Shown here: positions 36,001-48,000 of the stretch, in pieces
Numbering within the stretch: the stretch's first letter is position 1
How the letters are laid out: every line of letters starts with the position of its first letter
Assembly: GCA_033964015.1 (NCBI GenBank)
Contig: JAWWUD010000060.1
Location: forward strand, 620,001 to 684,000
Source: Scolanthus callimorphus
Taxonomy: Eukaryota; Cnidaria; Anthozoa; Actiniaria; Edwardsiidae
Direction of reading: 5' to 3'
DNA length: 64,000 bases
Made by a program: the position numbers and the translations under genes
Notes under the pieces: model-generated
The model's database searches: none
Seen by the model: only the letters and a program-made list of their open reading frames with translations
Told to the model about the DNA's origin: nothing

Positions 36001-39000
36001 CAACAATCATATATTTGCCTATATATTATTCTCTTCCACCATAATCGTCAGTTGCTACTTTTTATGTATTGCAGAATCGTTTAAGTTTTGTCTTTTATTT
36101 TTTTTAAGTTTAGCCTTTGAACGTGATGGCCTCAAACAATCAACAGATATCCAAAATGGCGGCACGGCGGCCATCTTGGATCCGCCATTTTGGATGACGT
36201 TCTACGCCCATCAATCGACCTATCCCATAATATAGATACATTTTTTTGAATATCACATTGCCACTTATACATTTGAATTTCACTGGCCGTTAAAATTTGA
36301 AAATAAAAATCGGCGAAAAATTCATTGTAGAGGTTTGTGTGACAGCTGTCAATCATGACGTCATTTCACCTCTTAAAATGCAAAATCTGCTTTGGCAACA
36401 AAAAAATTCGGATTCAGCGTAAAATTTCGCATAAGATGGCACTTGTTGCCAGCTTTTACTAAAAAATGCCTCATGAAGTACGATTTTCCGAAAGTTCGTC
36501 TAGTCTACAAGGTTTGGAGCGGTCCTCGTAGTCAGATCGTCTGATGGAGTTCAGCCACTCTTTTCGTCGATCTGGCTCTTCTTTCGTCGGAATTTGTAAA
36601 AACCAGTCTCTCCTGGATTCATACGGGCCGTGCATCCGATCACACAGCAAGATTTTACCATATTTTCGCTCCAAACGCTGTATAAACATCGGATTACATA
36701 TACTCGCTCTTAGAAGTTTTCTAATATTTTGCCGCTTTCTGCCCCAGACCCCAGCATGCATTGCGGGAAAACGTAAACAATGACGTCAGCAAGGATCGGC
36801 CTATAGTATGCATCAGTACCTCCTCCTCAGGTAACTTAAGGCCTGGGCGGAAGCCCGATCCAAAATGGCGGACGTAAAACTGAGAGGGGTGGTCCATCTC
36901 TAAATCAATGCCTCTGAGGGATGCAAGCAATCTACATTTGAATACTTTTGATCATTCTCAATCATTTCCACCAATGTTGGTCTCTATGGCAACAAATGCA
37001 TGACCACTGACCTTAAATTTAATTTCTAAGAAATTGGCCTCTGCATTCAATGGGGATAAGTGAATTCGTTCCCCAGAATGCATCATAGTGTTTGTTATAT
37101 AGTGCAGCTTATTGATCCAACGAGGATGGCTGGAAATGTTTTTTAGGATAGCTTTATTTGTGATGATGTAATATGATACCTCTCCTTTTCTTAAAATGTG
37201 GATAACTTGGACACCCATCCTCGTTGGAATGGTAATGTACGCCCGACACTGGTCATAATAAGACCCATTGGGAAACCATTGGTATGACCCCCATCGAATG
37301 CAGAGACCTGAAAGAAAATTGTGCCTTTGTCACGCTCTTACAAGTCACGCAACCTGTTGACATGGTAACCAAATACATCAAATGAAACGTCTCACTGGCT
37401 GTACCAACCTTAACGAAAAACATTCTACGGAAGACATCTTGTACAACCTAGAGAAATTTTTTAAGTATTTTTCGCATTTTTTTTAAAAAATGGCATGCGA
37501 GCGAAATTGTATTTTTAGTCTCCAACTATCGAGAGAAAATGCACTCACCAACCAAGCAAACACACACAGAAAACCATCAAAATATGTTACTAAAAAGAAC
37601 TTTTTCTGACGCTGACTTTCGCCAAAAACTGTCGATTTGCCGGCGTTTCCAAAACTTGTTTATTAGGAAATCCCCTCACCTTATTTGGAAGGTGTGTAAG
37701 TATGTTTTCATCACATCTTAGCCAAAAATGGGAAGTTCTCCAGAACGTGCAGATGCACGGGAAACATCGTTTTCTTGGTCGATATTTTGTTATCGTCCCG
37801 ACCGAGGGAATTTGAACACCACAGGCAGCATTTCTATTAAAACGACAGCACTTTGATATTGATATTGTGTTGTTTGGATAGGTATGTGCGCGTACCGGGA
37901 TAGCTGTGACATGAATGATTGGACCGAGTGGAGTGATCCGGTGACGGCAGAGGGATGTAAGTTACAGACAAGACGCCGTACCTACGTGAATCCTGTCAAG
38001 TATGTACAGAGAGCAGGATGTGAGGGGCTGAATTCACAATGCTTGGTGGAACCTACAGAGACAAGGACCTTCTGTAAGTAACTGGCTTTAGTACCATTTG
38101 TATACACCTATTTCAAGAAGCTTCGTCAATCGTAAAACCGTGAATCGTGCATCGTAATGAAGACGCTTTTTCTGTTTTGTTTTGTTTTCTGCGAATTTGG
38201 TAAACCCAACTACACTAAAAACTCTCAATGGCATTTTGTTAACTTCCTTTAGACATAATTGGACATTAACCAGAGGCGGATTTATTACCCTGCTATCACA
38301 GGTTTCTTTCTGTCAGTCATTTATTAGCTAAGCATAGTTGTTCGCGTGTCTGTATTTCGCGTGGTAGTTTTGATTTGCAACGCGAACAACTTTGCTAGCT
38401 AATAAAAGACTGACAGAAAGAAACCTCTGCTCGTAGGGTACGGATTTAGGGGGCTGAGGGGGCACATGTCGACCTGATAGGGGGTGCTCGTCGTATTTCT
38501 TATGGGTCGAAATCCGACTCTCAGGTATTTTTAGGGGTATCGGAGAAACATTGTAGCTTTCACTAATAAATGGTATTTTTTAGGGGTACGCAAATGAATG
38601 AAAGGGTCACAAACCAAGCAAAATGTTTTCTGGCTTTCTTTATTCAACTCTAGCTTTAAACAAGGGATATTCCAGATGAGAAACAATAAACAAATTAAAA
38701 GGTTCAAAAAGGGTTCAAAAAAGGCATTTTTTAGGGTGTGGATATTAATATATTTTATTTGATATTTTAGGGTATATTTTCAGATGTCCCGACGAGCACC
38801 CCTATCACTCTTACTTGGGAGAAAACCTAGGCCCCGTCTCCACAATAATTCTGTGGAAGGCTAGAAGATTGAGACGTAAAAATAAAAACATTTTGTTTTG
38901 TTCATTCAACAGGCAAGTGCAAGTCGGCTCAGTGTTCACTGGGAGAGTGGTCCGAATGGGGCGGGGAAACCATAACTAGTGGATCATGTGAAGAACAGAC

Positions 39001-42000
39001 GCGAACTAAAGCCTACAAGGCTACGATGGTACTCGTCGATAAACTCAAGAGCTGCGATGGAGTAGACACAACTTGCCCAGCCGATAAAACAGAATCCAGG
39101 AGAATGTGTAAGTACTTTTTGCAGTATTTTGTCAGGAACTCAATTTCATATATAACGTGCCAATGCGTAGTTGAAAATGTCTTTATGACCTACTGTGCGT
39201 CATCTGAAAAGGCTTTTTCACAGATAAAGTTCGCAAATTCTTAGTTTGCGCGTGGCGTCACTGGCGACCATATCGGAGAAACAGAAGAAAAGCAGTTTAA
39301 TTTGCTCCCCTTTGTTCTAGCTGATATCCAATTTTGCCGCCGCTCATTTTTTATTTTATTCCCAAACGTTTTTCCGACTGGCATAGGAATATTGGCCAAC
39401 AGGAATTGGCCTAAGCAATAAAATTATTAGTGCCTTTTTTCTACGATCTCAAGGAAAATGACACCGTACTTGTGAAGTGTTATAAACATGAAAGGAACAT
39501 CGTCATAACATCGGAACAAAGGAAAAGTTTAAAAATCACTGGCTCGCCACCTTAGGGTCATCCAAGATGACACAAAACTGAGTGGCACTTTTTTGACAAT
39601 TGAGAATCTGATTCTATAAATAGCGCAAATTCTACTGTGTGGCGGTAAAAATACTAGGAGAACACTCCTAGTGATAGACTCCTGGGGTTCAACGATTTGC
39701 CCTTTGGTATTGTGAGCCACTGCCTTGGACCTACGACTGATGAGTACAAATATATAGAAATATATATATTGCAATTTAATTCGAACTAACTGTAAGGACC
39801 ACTGTTTTTAAAGGCAATTGTAATACAGCGAAATGTGAAGTTGGAAAGTGGGGCGCATGGGAAGGAGACATCACCGCTGACACATGTTCAACGCAGACTC
39901 GTTCTAAGAGCACTAAGGAAACCCGTGAGAATCAGTACCAGGAAAACACATGCGACGGTCTTCCTGTGTCTTGTGCTGCAGATCCACAAGAGTCCCGCAG
40001 AATGTGTAAGTGCCTTAGGTCTACGACAAACGTCGGACTGCATAAGACTAAATGTCAACCTGGCCGATCATATACGAGAGCAAAACAAGTTGCTGCTGAA
40101 TGGATTCCTTGTCAGTCAATCTAGTAGAATGACGTTAGAATTGTACAGGGTAAATGAAATGTCCTGATGATGTATCTTACATAGCCCAATATCTACACAA
40201 CTATTATATCCTCTCTGTTTGAGGTCCCCAAATTGTGTTTGTTTTTCTATGTAAAGCGAATTTACAAGGACCAGTTTTGAAAATATTTTGGCGTGGCGTA
40301 CATATTTAAGGTAAAATGGCTTTGGGGCAAAATCTGGATGCTATTACAACAATTTGCCGGTGCAAATTTATCATGTGATTCCCTCCCACAGGTAACTGTT
40401 CGTTCCGTGAGGACTGCACTCTGAAGGAGTGGCAAGCGTGGACGGGAGATATCCCGGATGTAGGTTGTGCCCGTCAGATCCGCACGCGTGAGTACAATAA
40501 CTCAATCATCCACTTGGTGCGAGGCAGCTGTGAGGGCCTACCAAGCTGCACCGTCATCAAAGACGAGGCGCGCATTAAATGTGAGTAGACAAAGCAAACA
40601 TCTGCTGTACCTGCAATAGCTATAGCAGGGGCGCAGCCAGCATTTTAAAAGGTGGCCACCAGCTGTGCTAGATAGGAGATCGATGTGACGTCAACTGGGA
40701 CCTTCTTTGGGTCGATCCAGCCCTCGCGGTTCATCTCCGAGCACAGGAAACCCACTTTCCCTAGCTACGTCCATGGCTGGTACAGCCCGGGTTCCAGACT
40801 TTTTGCTTTTCTGCCCTTCCCTGCAATGATGTCAAGAACGATCTTTAGATCAGTTTTGTTGCTCCAAGGCTCTAGTGAGAAACGTTCGAGTGACGGTGAC
40901 GGGTTTTAGGTTCCCATAAGGGATTTTGCTTCAAAAAGAGATATGCGGACTTGTGGACTCTTTCTGCCTCTCCCCCCACTCTCGGTCCTCACTCTGCGCG
41001 CAGCCACAATAATCTCATCAAGGTTTCTATATGCTCGAAAAATGGTTCATATATGGTACACTATAGTGTCCCCGTATAAATATCTCCCATGTCTTATAGA
41101 ACTCGAGGATATACAGATCGAAGAACACTATAGTGTAGCATAATGAAGGATGTAGGCGAAAAATCCCCGGGACGCTAACCACGCAGGCTTACCACTTTGG
41201 GGCTTCAATGGTTGCTGTGGTCATGTAAGGGGCAGACCGTACTCAGCTGGGATTCTAGCCATTTAAAGGGGCTGTGTCACGGTCATTTGAATAAATTCGT
41301 GAATAGAGCTCCAAATTTGCATGTAATCATCCCCAAATCCCTTATGTCACTTGGCATTAGCTTAATAAGCGATGTAGGTAAGTAGTTTTAACGGCAAGCC
41401 TGCGGATTTACAAGCAAATTTTTATGTAACTTCAAAAGTTTGAAAACTGTTCATCCTGACAATATTTCAAAAACTCGTTGTTGCAATCCGTTTGCATCCT
41501 CTCTGTAATAGGTCCATGAAGCCTACAAGCATGATAGCTTTGTCGTCAAAGGGCTATTGAACAAACCATTGACTAACATTTTGGCTACCCAGCATTTATT
41601 TGTATGATTTTATGTCACCAAAGTGCGCTTAAAACGTGACACCGCTCCTTTAAGGGCGGTAATCTAACGAGAAATCTATTATGATTATATGGATCGCTTT
41701 TTTCTTTTATGTTTACATGGACAAAACTGGCTTACATTAACTTCAAATGTTTCCTTCATAATACAGGTAACTGTAACAAGATCAATTGTGATTGGAGCAA
41801 GTGGTTCCGCGAGAGCTTTGACGCGGAGACCAACTGTTATACAGAGACGAGAGTAAAGAACGCATCTTCAGGGTTTCAAAAGATTGAGCGAATGGAAAAC
41901 TGCGATGGGATCCCAACACTTTGTGATGAGAATAACGTAGAGAGACGAAAGGACTGTAAGTAGGAAAGAGCGACTATTCGTCTCATGTCGCGTAAAGTTG

Positions 42001-45000
42001 TAGTTTGACGTCTTTCAACCATTGGTCAAAGAAAACCGTTTGGTTTACTCAGCGTCATATGATACAGAATACTCTTGTTGGGATGAAATCCTGAGTAAAA
42101 TGGATATAACCATTTCGGTCCCGGGGAGGGGGAGGGGGGTACTTGAAGGTTAAAATGGGCCTAGGCCTAGGCATGACCGTCGGGAAGACCGAATTTCCAC
42201 CCTGAAAAATACATGTCAGAAAAAGAAAACCCACCCTAAAAATACTCCTCTGTCCTAAAATACCTTCTTCAATGTACCGTTTCATCCGGCGGATTAGAGC
42301 AAATTTTGGAGGAAATTGCGCATTTTAGGCTATAGCTCCAATTTTTTGCCAGGTGATAGTTTTCAATGTATTTTTAAATCGTAGATATGGAGGCACGCTA
42401 GAATTCTTTCGTAGCGAGAGCTAGAGAGGTTTTGGGGTGAACTATTGTTTAGCTCAATAGCAGCCATTTTGAATACTTTGTTATTCAAATGAGGTTTAGA
42501 CCTTCCTATTGCGAACTTTCAAGTTGTTCTCTAGACTGCACAGCCATAGCAGCTCAACATTTGCTAATTCTGAACTATGGATTGGTTTGACTGACTTCGG
42601 TTGAACGTTTCCTTAGAGTTTTTGGTGATTATTAAATGTCAGGACCACTTGATTGGGAATGCTTATGATATATATTGTAAAACAATATAAGCCTGACTGA
42701 GATTTGATGAAATGTTTCAAGAATGAACAACAAATTCTAAAAAAATATCGAGATAATTGGTACCTCATGTGTCGAATGTGTAAAAAGAAGCTTGTCTCTG
42801 AAATTTTCACATGATATTTTCTACCTAGTACTCTGCTATACTTCATAAACACGGACGATAGAAGATTTCACTAAGTGCCGCAGAGCTCATGAATAACAAA
42901 GAATTCAAAGATGGTTGCCAATGGCAAAACAATGGTTCACATTAAAACTGTTCTAGCTTTCGCTACGAATAAAATTTTGCGTGCCTCCATATCTTATCTT
43001 CAATAAACTACTAAAAACTATTGACATGCAAAATTTGGTGTCTTTGGCTAAAAGTGCACAATTTTTACGCTAATCCGCCGGACTATCAGTGCAAAGAACC
43101 CTTAAAAAATGCCGCGTTTTCTTCAACGTACGGATTTCGTTCAAAAAACCCCTAGAAAATACCGAATCGCCGAATTTCTCCCCTAAAAAATACGACGGTC
43201 ATACCTACCATCCCCGGGAGTTCGGTTTTGATAGGGTACCTCATGTGGTCAAAAATTCGTCTTTGCCACATTCGCCTTTGTCACGCGCCGCCATACACAA
43301 ATACAAATACGTTTACGCTCTGTTGTCAAGTTAATCCTCCTTGTGCTGTTATCTTTCTTGATAGGCCAGTCCGGAGGTGGAGGTCACCAGATATTTACAA
43401 CTCCTACACCGCTTCCTACTGTCACCACAGTTGCCCCAACCACTGCATGTAAGTCACTATTTTGATACCAATTCATAATAATATTCACCACATCTACCTC
43501 AAAAACTGTTTAAGCAAGTAAATGTTCCGTCCGGAGATGGAGGTCACCAGATATATACAAGTCGTACGCCGCATCCTACCGTCACCACAGTTGCCCCAAC
43601 CACTGCAGAAGTCACTATTTTGGTACCAATAATAAAATTCACCACAGCTCCCCCAAACACTGCTTGAGCAAGTTATGTTTTTGAGGCTTGCTTGTAAAGT
43701 ACCCATCAAATATATAGAGAGAATAAAACATGGGTGCGCGAAGATATGGAATTTATCTTCGAGTGGGATATAAAATTGAACACGAGAAGATGATTTCCAT
43801 GTCTTCTAGCGTCCATGTATTATTATGTTTATTATATAAACCGTAGCATTGTATTTTTTTAAAAACAACGGGATGATATTTGAAAAACGCACCACATGCA
43901 AATTTGAAAATTTCATGTGTGGAAAGCATTGAGGCACGAGATTAGAAATCCTTGTAAAATAACGCCGGACCCTGAGACCTCCATATGGCGCCTCCTTGAG
44001 AACCCTGTCCCTCTTACAAATCTTAATGAATTTATCACCAGATATCAATATACAGTAAAAAAAAACATATTATAAGAACCCAGCCATTTTAGAACGTACA
44101 TGCAGGAATTTGCCATTTAAAACGGTTTTATTGCACCTAAATCGATAAATCCTGCTTTAAGACAGATCGAGGATAATTGTAAATACTAAAGCAGGAACAA
44201 TAGGTTTTTACTAACGTAACGTGTTGCTCGTTTAGTTGTTCCAGCCACGTATGTACAGATTGGATGTTTTAAAGATGGCAAAGAAGGAGATGGGCGTGTC
44301 CGTACCTTTCCCCATCTTATCGAGAACTTGAGAAATGAAATCACGAACTGGAATGATTTGAGCAACGTCATCCAGAAGTGTGCAAACATAGTGCGGGAAC
44401 TCAGGTATTGAGCCATGTTCGTAGACCCAGAGCTCCCCGCCCCGTCTCCTCGCAAGGGAGGCTCTGGTAACATCCATTTGAGGGCCTTCGCTGATTGGCT
44501 GATTTTTTTAATGTTGGAGCATGCGCAGAAAGTTGTTTCTCTGAACGGCTCTTTATCAAAGCTCCATATCAAGAACAAAGTGCTGTCGTTTTTATGGAAG
44601 TTCCGCGAGGGCTGCCTGTGGTGTTTAAATTTCGTCCCAGCCCCCTCTTTAGGGAACAAAAACAAAATGGCGACCAAAAGAACGATGTTTTTCGAGTATC
44701 TGCATGTTTTGGTAAATTCTCATGCGTTTTGTCGCTAAGGTACGAGGAAAAATACTTACAGACCTTCCAAATAAGGTAAGGAGGAATTTCCTAATAAGGA
44801 AGTTTTGCAACGTAGGGAAATCGACAGTTTTTGGCGAAATTTCCTTGACCAATGGCTGTAAGCAGAACCTCCTCTGTGAGAAGACGAGCAGAGCTCTGGG
44901 TTCGAGAATGGTGTTGAGCTATGTTATCAATGCCCTCACTAGGGAAACTCGCCTATAATATGACATTACGAGATTGCGGAACAGACCACTCTTGTCTCCA

Positions 45001-48000
45001 GATCCTTCGACAATCAGGCCAGCGAAAGGGGACGAGAAAAAGGCTCTGTGGGAATCCAATTTGTTGAGCATGCGTAGTAGATTATAAGACCAGCGAATTC
45101 CCGTTTTGACGAATTCAAATGAAATTCTAAGAAAATTCAAAGAAACCCCGCCATAAGAACAGACAATCCAAGCATTTGCCGCTGTGTTTGTCGCAATTTC
45201 GACAAGTTCGTTAGACTGGAAGTCCAAGAATCTAGGTGTGCCAAATATGGATTCATCTAGAGCCTTTGGCTCGTTGCCTTCCGCTGGCCAGACGACCGCA
45301 GGTTCTGAGGACGAGACTAGGAACATACCCTTTTCTCAGGTATACAGCACATGCGCAACAAGGGAACCATCCATTGTTATCCACCGATTGTGTAATCGAG
45401 AATACTACGGATTTCACCGAACCGTGGTGCGCGTCGAACAAAACCTTTACGATTCTGTACGCTCAGGCTCATGTTTCTGTCTACATTCCTTTCTCCACGG
45501 GCCGATATGCTTTTTAAAACTACTCTGTAAGACCTGAAAACTGGCAAAGTCTATTCAAATTTTGGAAAAAACCCACCAGTTCTGCAGTGTTCTATTTAAA
45601 GTCGCTTTGTTTTCATATTTCAAAATCTGTAACAGGCAAGTTTTTGATTTTGACTCAGTCGTGATAGTCTAGGAGCAGATCTCGAAAAGAGGCCTAGAAA
45701 GTGGTTTTCGTAGCACCCCTCGCGCAGACCCGGGAAAGAAGCATAGGATGATAGGTATATGTACAAGGTTGAATTTAGACGGGTGCCGATATCGGGCACT
45801 TTTGTTACAAGATGCTCACATGTCCTTTGTAAAACTCTAAACTAATTTAAAGCTTGTAAAATTAAAAACCTTATCAAGAAACACATCAAACTTTCCATAC
45901 TTGTAGAAAAAAAATGCGTTGCAAATGGTTAGATATAAACTTGTGCCGTAATTTCCGTACGTACTGTAAAAAATGAAGGTTAAACAGATATCTGTGACGG
46001 CGGCCATTTTGAACCTTTTGTTATTCATGAGGTTCCTTTGTTATTAATGAATTTCCGATATAAGGAAAGTCAAGAGTGACATAGACAGTACAGGCTTCCA
46101 GGCCTCATGTATATAGTTTTTATGGTGTATCTCTTCACCGATTTTGTTTGAATCATTTAACTAGATAATTTCGAATAAAGAAAAATGTTTTCGGTATTTT
46201 CTAATACGCCTATAATTTTTTGTTTGTGTCAGCAGAGATCACAGAAAACATACGACGGCAGTAAAATGTTCACATTTAGTGTTCAATGCATTGGTGGGAT
46301 ATTTTTTGCCAACGCACACAGTTAGACACGATGTACTTGTAGCGCTACAGCCTATGCCTTCATTAGAGAAGGCTCAACTCATTTGAATAACAAACAACTA
46401 ATATGCCAACTTGTAATTTATGTTTCTGACGTTAGGGTGGCTATTAAGGGCAGATTTACAGCTAGGAACTTAAAGTGTGTGATTTCTTACAATGATGCAA
46501 AGTTTTGGATACTTTTGATCGTTGAATGAAGAATTTACAGGCGTATAAGTTCGCAATGTTTTACAAAGGACATATGAGCAGACAGGGAACAAAATGCGCA
46601 ATATCGGGGTGTTGTCCCACGAGCCATTCTGTGCGATTTGGATCAAAATTAACGGGAAAGACGAGAAACTCAAACAGCGATGTCTCTGGATCCAATAGGA
46701 TACAATGTCCGCAGAAATATAAGTAAATAAGGTAACAAGCAGACAAAACAGGAGCCGAGAGATGCCAACGTTTCGGAATTTTACTTTCAATGCCTTCATC
46801 AGGGCGACTACTAAAACCGTTACAAAGATGATAACGTGTATATCCAAAGCATGAGATGCGCGCGCTCAAGAAAACAAACAAACAAACGCGCGCAAGGAAA
46901 AGAATACGCTAGTTACAAAGAGAAAAACTGAAATTCTTCTCTAAGATTGAGTCCATCAGGAGTTATTGTTCTCAACTTGTTTATCCAGAAACCCTCTACA
47001 GTGGTGAGGTCTTCAGACTTGGCCACCTTCTTGATTGCCTTGATGGTAAGGTCTGACACGCTATGGCCGTTGCTGGGGTTGAAGTGGGCCGCCACTGGGC
47101 ACGTTTCCGCATATTTTTCCAGTTCTTGATGGTACACTTGTGATTTCGGAAACGTGCGTGTAGAGGCATGCTGGTTTCCCCGACGTACTGCGCTGGGCAC
47201 TTTTTGCAGGATATCAGATAAACGACATTTTTGCTTTTGCAGTTCAGGGTGCTTCTAATCGGATATTTTCTCCCGGTCTTGGAACTGCAAAAGCTGTCAC
47301 TTGTCTCTGCAAACGCACAAGTGCCGCATCGCTTGTCCTCACATGGTCTCATGCCTCGCTGTGAGTCGTCTTCAGATGGGACCCGAGCCCTCACGGTAAT
47401 ATCCCTCAGGTTTGGTGGGCGTTTGAAAGCTACTATAGGAGGCTCCTTGACGATCCGCCTCGTTCTCTCTGACACGCACATGATGGGGAATGTCTCTCTG
47501 ACAATCTTGTGAGCGTTTCTTAGGAGAGGGTGGTACGTTAGAACTATGGGTACTCTAGTGTTATTGGGTTTCCTTCTGGTTGTCCTGAGTACATCTGCGC
47601 GGGATCTATGTGTAACTCTGGCGATGCTCTGGTGAATGAGGTTTTCACTGTAGCCCCTGGACAGCAGGTGGGTCGTAAGGTCCGAGCACCGTTTCTTGAA
47701 GAACTCATCAGTGGAACAGATCCTACGTAGACGTAAAGCGAGAGAGTATGGAATACTAGTCTTACAGTGATGCGGGTGACAGGAAGACCACAGAAGATAT
47801 TGATGTGTGTCTGTCGGTTTACAGTACAGATCACTCTGCAAAGACCCGTCAACTTTGATGACCTTCACGTCAAGAAAATCTACACTACACTGCGAAAAAT
47901 ATGCGGCAATCAAGAAGGTGGCCAGTCTGAAGACCTCACCACTGTAGAGGGTCTCTGGATAAACAAGTTGAGAACAATAACTCCTGATGGACTCAATCTT

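Larger units (their letters stand above)
28322..36803. mobile_element. THAP-DDE / YqaJ two-gene DNA transposon (ISL2EU-like)
   Basis: Terminal inverted repeats start TAGGCCGATCCTTG; further inside, both ends share TCTGGGGCAGAAAG. TA stands on both sides (28320-28321 and 36804-36805) as target duplication. The element holds a plus-strand SWIM/YqaJ gene from the left and a minus-strand THAP/DDE transposase gene from the right, converging near 31.2-32.1 kb. The combination of an IS5-type DDE transposase with a YqaJ nuclease is what I recall for the ISL2EU group; a PIF/Harbinger relative is the alternative. It lies in the intron between TSR exons 7 and 8. The 8482-bp length includes a nested 1591-bp element. 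Confidence 0.8.

Noticed and set aside
44919..45537. Overlapping frames of 93-135 codons on both strands
   Set aside because: They lie within a repeat-like inverted region, show no domain and no splice signals that fit the Gla gene phases.
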